A stretch of 37,234 nt of DNA from a bacterium. Lineage in GTDB: Bacteria; Vulcanimicrobiota; Vulcanimicrobiia; Vulcanimicrobiales; Vulcanimicrobiaceae. The position numbers and the translations under genes are program-made. Shown piece by piece: positions 25,787 through 32,982 of this stretch. The notes under the pieces were generated by a model. That model saw only the letters and a list, made by a program, of their open reading frames with translations. It did not search any database and had not been told where the DNA came from. Positions within the stretch are counted from its first letter, which is position 1. Every line of letters starts with the position of its first letter. Where the stretch lies: contig JAJYFM010000016.1 in the NCBI GenBank assembly GCA_021790895.1, positions 1 through 37,234 of the forward strand, read 5' to 3'.

Positions 25787-27178
25787 CTACAGCGCCTTCA
25801 CCGCCGAGGTGAGCGCATCGACGCTCGCCTTTGCGTCGCCGAAGAGCATCGAGGTGTTCGGCATCTCGTAGAGCGGGTTGTCGATGCCGGCGAAGCCGGA
25901 GCGCATCGAGCGCTTGAGCACGATGACGTTCGCCGCTTTATCGACGTCGAGAATCGGCATGCCGTAGATCGGCGAGCTCGTCACGTTGCGCGCCGCCGGG
26001 TTCGTCACGTCGTTCGCGCCGATGACTAAGGCCACGTCGGTCGTCGGGAATTCGGGGTTCGCGTCCTCCATGTCGAGCAGTTGCTCGTAAGGAACGTTCG
26101 ATTCCGCGAGCAGCACGTTCATATGTCCCGGCATCCGGCCGGCGACGGGATGGATTGCGTAGAGGACGTTGACACCGCGTTTTTCGAGTTGATCGGCGAG
26201 TGCTTTTACCGAATGCTGCGCCTGGGCGACCGCCATGCCGTAACCCGGCACGAAGATCACTTTCGATGCATACGCCAACATGATGGCGACGTCGTCGGCG
26301 CTCGCGCTGCGAATCTGCTGCGGCCCGCCGCTTCCCGCCGCCGGCTCGCTGCCGCCGCCGGAACCGAATGCGCCGAACAGCACGTTGGTGAGCGGGCGAT
26401 TCATCGCCTTGCCCATCATAACGGTCAGTAAAGTACCGCTTGCGCCGACGAGTGCGCCGCAAATAATCAGCAGCGTCGAATTAATTTCGAAGCCGGTGAC
26501 CGCCACCGCCAATCCGGTGAACGAGTTGAGCAGTGAAATCACCACCGGCATATCCGCGCCGCCGATAGGAAGCACGAAGAGTATGCCGAGGAGAAGCGAG
26601 CAAACGAGCAATCCGAGAAACGCGAGGACCGGCATCGTTCCCAGCGTTGCGACGAACCATCCGGCGAGTCCGAGAATCGCCAATAAGATCAACGCATTGA
26701 CGATCTGCTGGCCGGGATAGGTGATCGGCCGTCCGGTCATGAGTTCTTGGAGTTTGAGGAACGCGATGATGGAGCCGGCGAAGCTTAAGCAACCGATGAT
26801 CGCCGAGAGCACCAGCGATACCGACACGACCGCGTTCTCGCCGTTTCCACTCGCAAGCAGAAAAAATTCCAGCGTCGAGATCGCGGCCGCAGCGGCGCCG
26901 CCGGCACCGTTGTAGAGTGCGACCATCTGCGGCATCGCCGTCATCTTCACGCGCAGCGCCGCGACGATACCGATCGTGCCGCCAAGAATGACGCCGACGA
27001 GAATCGCCCACCAGCCGATGCCTTGCGTCTGAATGAGCGAAGAGATCAGCGCGATTGCCATGCCGACCATCGCCAGTTGGTTTCCGGCGCGAGCCGTCGG
27101 CGGCGAATTGAGTTGATGGAGACCGTAAATGAAGAGTGCGACCGCGACGAGGTTTGCGATACTGAGAGCGAGGGTCAT
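25787..27178 (-). CDS. pntB: Proton-translocating NAD(P) transhydrogenase subunit beta
   Basis: A 463-residue membrane subunit. The first 260 residues carry about nine hydrophobic helices forming part of the proton channel; the last 180 form the NADP(H)-binding domain III. Domain III hallmarks are present: GYGMAVAQAQHSVK, then IHPVAGRMPGHMNVLLAE, then IGANDVTNPAA and a final NTSMLFGDAK. With PntAA and PntAB it uses the proton gradient to make NADPH from NADH. The start overlaps the pntAB stop by four bases. The GH92 gene begins nine bases after its stop. Confidence 0.95.
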   Translation of the reverse strand: MTLALSIANLVAVALFIYGLHQLNSPPTARAGNQLAMVGMAIALISSLIQTQGIGWWAILVGVILGGTIGIVAALRVKMTAMPQMVALYNGAGGAAAAAISTLEFFLLASGNGENAVVSVSLVLSAIIGCLSFAGSIIAFLKLQELMTGRPITYPGQQIVNALILLAILGLAGWFVATLGTMPVLAFLGLLVCSLLLGILFVLPIGGADMPVVISLLNSFTGLAVAVTGFEINSTLLIICGALVGASGTLLTVMMGKAMNRPLTNVLFGAFGSGGGSEPAAGSGGPQQIRSASADDVAIMLAYASKVIFVPGYGMAVAQAQHSVKALADQLEKRGVNVLYAIHPVAGRMPGHMNVLLAESNVPYEQLLDMEDANPEFPTTDVALVIGANDVTNPAARNVTSSPIYGMPILDVDKAANVIVLKRSMRSGFAGIDNPLYEMPNTSMLFGDAKASVDALTSAVKAL

Positions 27179-27489
27179 GAACGGGGCCCCTCTTTCTTCT
27201 TAAACATTTGCAACATGCGTTCGGTCACTGCGAATCCACCGAAGACGTTAATCGCTCCGAGCGTCAGAGCGGCCACGCTGATGATTTGCAGCATCGGCGA
27301 GGGCGACCCGGCAAAGAGGTTGCCGACAACCATAATTGCGCCGATAAACACGATGCCGTGGATTGCGTTGGTCGCCGACATCAGCGGTGTGTGCAGCGTC
27401 GTCGGGACCTTCGAGATGACTTCGAAGCCGACGAAGACCGCCAGCAGAAGGACGGTTAATAATTGTATGAGATGGGCGATATCGTTCAC
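27175..27489 (-). CDS. pntAB: NAD(P) transhydrogenase subunit alpha, membrane part
   Basis: A 104-residue protein with three membrane helices and a basic C-terminal tail. The core TTLHTPLMSATNAIHGIVFIGAIMV is characteristic of the membrane part of the alpha subunit. A separate gene shows that this organism has the three-subunit form (AA, AB, B), as in Rhodospirillum rubrum, rather than fused PntA. It overlaps pntAA and pntB by four bases on either side, so all three should be made together. Confidence 0.95.
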   Translation of the reverse strand: MNDIAHLIQLLTVLLLAVFVGFEVISKVPTTLHTPLMSATNAIHGIVFIGAIMVVGNLFAGSPSPMLQIISVAALTLGAINVFGGFAVTERMLQMFKKKEGPRS

Positions 27490-28604
27490 TGTGCCGCTCC
27501 AATCAAAGATTTACCGTCGTGAACGATACATGCGCCCGCAATGACGTCGTCTTGATAATCGAGGGCGAGCGTACCGTCTTTTGCAAACGGCGAGAGTAGG
27601 GCGAAAAGGTTGCGCGAGTAGAGTTGGCTCGCGTTATAGGGCATCGTTGCGGGGAGGTTGGTCGTGCCGATGATCTGCACGCCGTTTTCGGTGACGATGC
27701 TTTCGTTGGGCTTTGTTAGCGCGCAGTTGCCGCCGGCTTCGGCAGCGAGATCGACGATGACGCTGCCCGGCGCCATCGCTGCGACCGCTGCTTCGGTAAT
27801 GAGAATGGGGGCCCGTCGCCCAGGAACCAAAGCGGTGGTGATTACGACATCGTTCTTGCCGATCTGTTCGACCATCCAGTCGCGTTGTCGCTGCTGCTGT
27901 TCGGGCGTCAGTTCTTTTGCGTAGCCCCCCGAGCCCTCGGCGCTCTCGCCGAGATCGAATTCGAGGAATTTCGCGCCGAGCGACTGCACCTGTTCGCGAA
28001 CGACAGCGCGAACATCGTATCCGCTGACGACTGCGCCGAGGCGGCGCGCCGTCGCGATTGCCTGTAGTCCCGCTACTCCGGCACCGAGCACGAGTGCTTT
28101 CGCCGGAGGAATCGTTCCGGCCGCAGTGGTGAGCATCGGGAAAAACTTCGGCAACGCACTCGCCGCGAGCAAGACCGCCTTATAGCCGGCGATATTACTT
28201 TGCGACGATAGCGCGTCCATACTCTGTGCGCGCGTGATGCGCGGGATTTTCTCAACGGCGAGGGCTTCGAGTCCCGCCGAGGCAAGTCGCTCGGCGTAGC
28301 TCGGGTCGCCGAGAGGATCGAGGAAACCTACAAGTAACGCGCCCTTTTTGAGGCGCGCTAATTGATTTTCGGTCGGACGAGCGACGCAGAGCAAGGTATC
28401 GGCGGAAGAAAGGAGTTCGTTTTCATCGGCGACGATGCGAGCACCGGCCGATTCGTAAGCGGAGTCCGGAAAAGAAGCGGCGCGACCTGCATCGCGCTGT
28501 ACGAAAATTTCCAGCCCGAGTTTTTTAAATTTAGAGACGCTTTCGGGAACGAGCGCGACACGGCGTTCGCGCTCGGCGCTCTCACGCGGTACGGCAAGTA
28601 TCAT
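27486..28604 (-). CDS. pntAA: NAD(P) transhydrogenase subunit alpha, NAD-binding part
   Basis: A 372-residue soluble domain I that binds NAD(H). The start ILAVPRESAERERRVALVPESV is shared with alanine dehydrogenases. The dinucleotide turn is VLGAGVAGLQAIATA near 170-184, and RAVVREQVQSLGAKFLEFD follows. The RQRDWMVEQI region, then PGRRAPILIT and GSVIVDLAAEAGGNCA, complete the family pattern. The ATG at 28602-28604 starts 32 bases after the DUF4267 stop; no close Shine-Dalgarno is seen. First of the pnt genes within a longer minus-strand run. Confidence 0.95.
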   Translation of the reverse strand: MILAVPRESAERERRVALVPESVSKFKKLGLEIFVQRDAGRAASFPDSAYESAGARIVADENELLSSADTLLCVARPTENQLARLKKGALLVGFLDPLGDPSYAERLASAGLEALAVEKIPRITRAQSMDALSSQSNIAGYKAVLLAASALPKFFPMLTTAAGTIPPAKALVLGAGVAGLQAIATARRLGAVVSGYDVRAVVREQVQSLGAKFLEFDLGESAEGSGGYAKELTPEQQQRQRDWMVEQIGKNDVVITTALVPGRRAPILITEAAVAAMAPGSVIVDLAAEAGGNCALTKPNESIVTENGVQIIGTTNLPATMPYNASQLYSRNLFALLSPFAKDGTLALDYQDDVIAGACIVHDGKSLIGAAQ

Positions 28605-28636
28605 CCGCGGGGCATACGGCTCCCGCGCAGCGACTC

Positions 28637-29014
28637 CTATCGCAAATCGGCCACGAGAATAATGAGGAGCACCGAAAAGCCGAGGATCCCCCCGACATGT
28701 GCGAGCAGCTCGCGGCGTAATCGGCGGAGGTGCGTATATGCAATAGTAAGATCGATCGCCGAGAGCGCGAGGCCGAGCGCGGCAAGGACCGCAAGCCCGA
28801 TGCGGTCGTGCCGCATGGCCGTTGCGAGGATCGCCGCGGCGAGGATCGCGTCGCGCGCCCCCGTTGCCCGAACGAAACCCAGCGCGTTGCCCTCGCGCAC
28901 CGGCAACCCATAGGCAGCAGCGAGCCGTTCGGGGGAGAAGAGCGCAAGGATCCCGATGCCGAGCAGCGCGCAGGCCGCCAGTAGCGAGAGCGGAATGCCA
29001 AGCGTCGCGGCCAT
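28637..29014 (-). CDS. DUF4267 small membrane protein
   Basis: A 125-residue membrane protein with four predicted helices. SPERLAAAYGLPVREG followed by GFVRATGARDAILAAAIL is the DUF4267 pattern; the family has no known function. The ATG at 29012-29014 shares one base with the FAH gene stop (TAATG), so it is translationally coupled to that gene. It is followed by pntAA. Confidence 0.8.
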   Translation of the reverse strand: MAATLGIPLSLLAACALLGIGILALFSPERLAAAYGLPVREGNALGFVRATGARDAILAAAILATAMRHDRIGLAVLAALGLALSAIDLTIAYTHLRRLRRELLAHVGGILGFSVLLIILVADLR

Positions 29015-29859
29015 TACGTCAACGCGATGCGCGTTCGCAGCGATCCGATGCGCTCGATGCGCACTTCGAGCAGGTCGCCGTCACGTAAAAACTCGGGCGG
29101 CGTTCGGGCGAAGCCGACACCTTCGGGGGTGCCGGTCGCGATGACGTCGCCGGGAAGCAGCGTCATGCCGCGCGAGAGCTCCGCAATAATTCTTGCGATC
29201 GAGAAAATCATCTTCGCCGTCGTGCTATGTTGCTTTTCGACGTCATTGACGTACATCGCGATGTCGAGCGCTTGCGGATCGCCGACTTCGTCGGGGGTCA
29301 CAATCGCCGGGCCGAGCGGGCAACTCTCGTCGAGGCTTTTGCCCTTCATCCACTGGACGTGCGCGCGCTGGAGATCGCGCGCGGTGAGATCGTTGCAACA
29401 CGTGTATCCGAAGATCACTTCCGCGGCGCGGCTCTCCTCGACATCGCGACAACGCGAGCCGATCACCACCGCGAGTTCGCCTTCGTAATCGTACTCATGC
29501 GAGATCGTCGAATCGAAGTGCGCAACGGCGTCGGGGCCGAGAACCGCCGTCGTCGCCTTCGTAAAGAAGGTCGGCACATCGGGCAATTTCAGATCGCGCC
29601 CGGCGGCGCGAGCGCCTTCCAGCGCGTGTTCGAGATAATTTCGTCCGACGCAGAAGACGTTGCGCGGCGGGAGAACCGGTGGGCCGTAGACGAGTGCTGC
29701 GGCGTCGAGTTGCGCTTTGCCGATCCGGTCTTTGCGCCGCTCCGCCGGCAACTCGATGAAGGCGCGCATATCGGGTGCATCGATCGGGGCGACATGCGTG
29801 CCCTGCACGACGCCGGGGCGGAGCGTTCCATCGTCGTCGAAATAAGAAATCAGCCGCAC
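29014..29859 (-). CDS. Fumarylacetoacetate hydrolase-family protein
   Basis: A 281-residue enzyme of the FAH superfamily, which hydrolyses C-C bonds of acylpyruvates or decarboxylates and isomerises related acids with a divalent metal. GRNYLEHALE holds the active-site His region. The metal ligands are expected in HEYDYEGELAVVIG and NDLTARD, and KGKSLDE supplies the conserved lysine. GDVIATGTPEGVGFA closes the active site. Substrate is not predictable; related proteins act on acylpyruvates, oxaloacetate or homoprotocatechuate products. The GTG at 29857-29859 has AAGGAG seven bases upstream, itself inside the last codons of the zinc-ribbon gene, so the two are coupled. Confidence 0.9.
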   Translation of the reverse strand: MRLISYFDDDGTLRPGVVQGTHVAPIDAPDMRAFIELPAERRKDRIGKAQLDAAALVYGPPVLPPRNVFCVGRNYLEHALEGARAAGRDLKLPDVPTFFTKATTAVLGPDAVAHFDSTISHEYDYEGELAVVIGSRCRDVEESRAAEVIFGYTCCNDLTARDLQRAHVQWMKGKSLDESCPLGPAIVTPDEVGDPQALDIAMYVNDVEKQHSTTAKMIFSIARIIAELSRGMTLLPGDVIATGTPEGVGFARTPPEFLRDGDLLEVRIERIGSLRTRIALT

Positions 29860-29862
29860 GAA

Positions 29863-30036
29863 TTACTCCTTACGACTGGTGAGATGGAGAAAACCGCAAT
29901 AGCGGCACTCATACGTTCGCAACATCGCAGCGGTACCGTTCATCAGCATGTGCGCGCGTGCCTCCGCTTCGCTGTGAAAGGTATCTTTCGTTCCACAACT
30001 TCGCTCGCGGTCGGCTTCGCTGCGCGGACGATCCAT
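29863..30036 (-). CDS. 57-residue zinc-ribbon-like microprotein
   Basis: A small open frame whose content looks protein-like: a short charged start, CGTKDTFHSEAEARAHM, then YECRYCGFLHLTS. Cys14, Cys44, Cys47 and His51 are a plausible zinc site. The arrangement (C, SEAEAR helix, CxxCG-x-x-HLTS) recurs in short bacterial proteins that I know only as uncharacterised. ATG is at 30034-30036, six bases after the preceding stop, and its last codons form the ribosome binding site of the FAH gene. It may bind nucleic acid or assist its neighbours; there is no direct evidence. Confidence 0.75.
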   Translation of the reverse strand: MDRPRSEADRERSCGTKDTFHSEAEARAHMLMNGTAAMLRTYECRYCGFLHLTSRKE

Positions 30037-30042
30037 GCAGCG

Positions 30043-30549
30043 TTAACCGGCCGGGTGGTGCGTCGGTTTCGGAGTGGGTTTGAGCAATTTCTTGAGACTC
30101 GGAAGGTGCGGGTGCTCTTGCTCCTGCTGCAGACGTTTCGCATCGTCGATCATTTGGTTGGCGGCGCCGGGATCGTTGCCCCAATTCCCGCCTGCGCGAA
30201 CGAGCGCGACGTGGCGAACGATTGCGCGCGTGTGCGGGTTGTACGCGTACGTGACGCGATAGAGACCGACCAACGCGGTTCCGTCGGGGCGACGAATCCA
30301 CATCTGGAGGACGTTGCCCAGCGTGTGCGCGTTAAAATTGAGATCCTTGCAGCCATGCTTCTGCGTGACGCGCACCACTTGACCGAGCCGATTCACCTCG
30401 ACGACGAACTCGGTATGCAGAGGCACCGAGGGCGGGCGGGGCGTTATCAACGGGTGCGGGGTCGCCGCGCGGACGACGGGAGCGAGCGCGGGCAGGCCGA
30501 GGACAGCTGCGGCAAGCAGGGCGGCGATCGGATAGCGAAGTTTTCTCAT
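30043..30549 (-). CDS. Secreted protein of unknown function
   Basis: A 168-residue protein with a clear signal peptide (1-28, ending VVRA-A), then a proline-rich stretch, a compact domain (about 45-125) and a C-terminal tail rich in Lys, Pro and His (LKKLLKPTPKPTHHPAG). The domain contains FVVEVNRLGQVVRV and then MWIRRPDGTALVGLYRVTYAYNP, which resembles the beta strands of TonB C-terminal-like domains but is not close enough to call. The ATG at 30547-30549 is chosen because it begins the signal peptide; the longer reading is antisense to the next gene. First of the minus-strand run, divergent from the macroglobulin-like gene by 60 bases in which I see no convincing promoter. Confidence 0.7.
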   Translation of the reverse strand: MRKLRYPIAALLAAAVLGLPALAPVVRAATPHPLITPRPPSVPLHTEFVVEVNRLGQVVRVTQKHGCKDLNFNAHTLGNVLQMWIRRPDGTALVGLYRVTYAYNPHTRAIVRHVALVRAGGNWGNDPGAANQMIDDAKRLQQEQEHPHLPSLKKLLKPTPKPTHHPAG

Positions 30550-30609
30550 GAGCGTGCGGTTAACGATTCGTAGGGGCTGGGGGTTCCGCCTCCGAAGCGC
30601 GCTCTGCTC

Positions 30610-32982
30610 ATGGTACGTCGTCTTCGCGCGCTCGGGCTCGCCTGCGCTCTCCTCGTCCTTTCGCTCGCCCCGGCGGGGGCGGCCCGCCCCATCGTCGATC
30701 TCCATCGACTCGACGGATATTTCGCACTCTTCGCGCACGATAGCGATGTGCCGTGGCAGCCGACCGTGGTGCGGCTCGATACCTACTCCAGCGCACCGGT
30801 GAGCTTTGCGGCCTATGCCGTCGACCCCGGCGACGTCCTGACCGCCGGCAGTAATTCGCGTCCGCGCGCGATCGATGTGAGCCGACGAAAAGCGGTCGTG
30901 CGCTGGAACTTCACCCCGCCCGGGGGCTATCGTTTTCAAGCGAATGTCGTGCAGGTGCCGCTCGGATCGCGGCAAGGGTTCTTCGTCGTTGAAGCTCGGC
31001 GCGGCGGCGTCGGCGAGCAGGTCTGGATCAATCGAACCGATGTCGGAATGATTGCGAAACAGACGCCCGGGGGGCTGATGATCTATGCCACCGACCTGCG
31101 CACCGGAAAGCCGCGGCCGCACATGCGCGTGATGTTCGTCGTGAATAGCCGCTTCGTCGTACGTTATACCGATGCACGTGGAATCGTGCGCTGGGAGCAT
31201 GCCCCATGGCCGGTCTTTGCGCTCGGGCAATGGGGAAATAGCTATGCGTTCGTCTCGCTCTTGCCGCAAGCACCGCTTCCGCCGGAGATTCTCGGCGTGC
31301 GGCTTGAGAGCGCGGTCGTGCATGCCGGCGAAAGCGTCCGCATTGTCGGCTTCGCGCGCACGCGCGACGGCGAACTCTTGCGACCGGCGCGCGGCGACGT
31401 AACGGTGAGCGTGCGCAACGGGCCGGTCTCGGTTGCCGACGTGCGCGTACCGCTCGATCGTGCCGGCGCCTTTTCAACGACGGTGGCGATACCCGCCGAT
31501 GCGCGGAGCGGCAATTATGCGGTTCTGGCGCAGGGCCTTTCCGGCGTTGCGGGAGCGACGCTGCATGTCGATGCCGATGCCGACGGCATCGCCCTCGACG
31601 TGCGCTCTGTCTGCAACGGGCGTTGCCCGGCCGACGCCGATATTCCATTGCGTATCGAAGCCCGTCGCGACGGTCGCCCGGTCGGCGATCTTCCGGTCAC
31701 GGTGAAGATCGTGCGTTCGCCGCATGTCGTCGTCGGTTTTGAAGAGAAGCGGCGTCCGTGGGCGATTTCGAAGTGGTTAGAAACGACGGTGCGTACCGAT
31801 GGGAACGGTCGGGCCGATCTCTCCATTCCGCGACCGACCGATGGACTTGCCTCGACCTACGGCGTGACGATCTCCTCCGGCGGCGCGAGTGCCGAGACGC
31901 GCGTCACGGTTCCGACGGCGCCCTTCACCATTCGCGTGCGCCCATTTCATCGACGGCAGTCGATCGGCACGCCGTTGGGCTTCGATATCTATGCGAACAA
32001 CGTCGACACGCTCGCGCCACTTTCCGGGGCGCAGGTCGTCGTGACGCTCTCGCACGGCGCATCGGTGCAGCGTCAAGTGCTGACGCTCGGCCGGAATGGA
32101 TTCGTCCGCGGTGCTTTTAGCACGCCGGATCTTGGTACGAACCTTATCATCGCCGAGATCGATCGTAACGGCGAAAAGGCGAAAGATGCCGACCAGATCG
32201 ACGTCGTTCCTCAAGCGCAGGATACCGGCGAGATCGGAAGCGCCGCCGTCTCGCTCGCGCTCTCCGCGTCACGCTATACGCAAGGACAACGCATCGGCGT
32301 TACCGCGCGGTCACCGGGAGCACGCGGCAACACGCTCTTCACGTTGGAGAGCGCGTTAGGCGTGGAATCGGATGTCGCCGGAGATGGGAACGGCATTGCG
32401 CACGGCGCGTTTACCGCGCGCACGGCGTTGGGAACGGTCTCCATCGGCGCGGCGATGGTGCGCGACGGGGCGATCGCGTGGAATACGATCGCGCTTCCGC
32501 TCGATACGCCGGGGCGCCCCGCTCGCGCGACGCTGCGGACGATCGGTGATGACGGGCGTCCGGGATCGCTTGCAAAGCTCGTGCTCGGCCCCTTCGCCGA
32601 CGGTGCCGGAACCGTGGTGCTGCGCATCAGTCGCGGCGTCCCGTCGGGAAGCGCGCTCTTCGATGATGCACCTGGATTGTTGGCGGTTGGTGCGACACTG
32701 ACGCTCAATAGCGCTCCTCCGGAAACGACGTGGCACCCCTGGGTCGATTCGACCGGCAAACATCCGGAGGTGCTGGGATTCGAACGCGTTGCATTACCGC
32801 CGAGCAATCTCACGATCGCGCAATCTGATACTTCGACAGTGGCGTGGAGCGTCGAGCCGTCGACGAGCGATATGTTGCACTTTCATCTTCCCAATGAAAC
32901 CGGACGCTACACGCTCTCGGTGATGAAGATCTGCGATGACGGCCGTGTCGTTGCCGGCTCGATGCGGCTCGAGGTGCGCTAA
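30610..32982 (+). CDS. Secreted macroglobulin-like (MG-domain) protein lacking the thioester domain
   Basis: A 790-residue exported protein with a signal peptide (1-24). It reads like the N-terminal half of bacterial alpha-2-macroglobulins: QVWINRTDVGMIAKQTPGGLMIYATDLRTGKP near 137-168, then an MG2-type domain (AGESVRIVGFARTRDGELL with GAFSTTVAIPADARSGNYAV), followed by several more beta-sandwich units. No thioester CxEQ motif or bait region is seen, and the chain stops where the thioester domain would begin in a full-length protein (normally 1500 or more residues). It might be structural or bind proteases without covalent trapping. The stop and the polA start share one base (TAATG), an odd partner for a periplasmic protein. 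Confidence 0.7.
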   Translation: MVRRLRALGLACALLVLSLAPAGAARPIVDLHRLDGYFALFAHDSDVPWQPTVVRLDTYSSAPVSFAAYAVDPGDVLTAGSNSRPRAIDVSRRKAVVRWNFTPPGGYRFQANVVQVPLGSRQGFFVVEARRGGVGEQVWINRTDVGMIAKQTPGGLMIYATDLRTGKPRPHMRVMFVVNSRFVVRYTDARGIVRWEHAPWPVFALGQWGNSYAFVSLLPQAPLPPEILGVRLESAVVHAGESVRIVGFARTRDGELLRPARGDVTVSVRNGPVSVADVRVPLDRAGAFSTTVAIPADARSGNYAVLAQGLSGVAGATLHVDADADGIALDVRSVCNGRCPADADIPLRIEARRDGRPVGDLPVTVKIVRSPHVVVGFEEKRRPWAISKWLETTVRTDGNGRADLSIPRPTDGLASTYGVTISSGGASAETRVTVPTAPFTIRVRPFHRRQSIGTPLGFDIYANNVDTLAPLSGAQVVVTLSHGASVQRQVLTLGRNGFVRGAFSTPDLGTNLIIAEIDRNGEKAKDADQIDVVPQAQDTGEIGSAAVSLALSASRYTQGQRIGVTARSPGARGNTLFTLESALGVESDVAGDGNGIAHGAFTARTALGTVSIGAAMVRDGAIAWNTIALPLDTPGRPARATLRTIGDDGRPGSLAKLVLGPFADGAGTVVLRISRGVPSGSALFDDAPGLLAVGATLTLNSAPPETTWHPWVDSTGKHPEVLGFERVALPPSNLTIAQSDTSTVAWSVEPSTSDMLHFHLPNETGRYTLSVMKICDDGRVVAGSMRLEVR

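Noticed and set aside
29227-30573. A 448-codon plus-strand frame across the FAH, zinc-ribbon and secreted-protein genes
   Set aside because: Antisense to three genes with good signatures and ribosome binding sites; product has no protein-like pattern.
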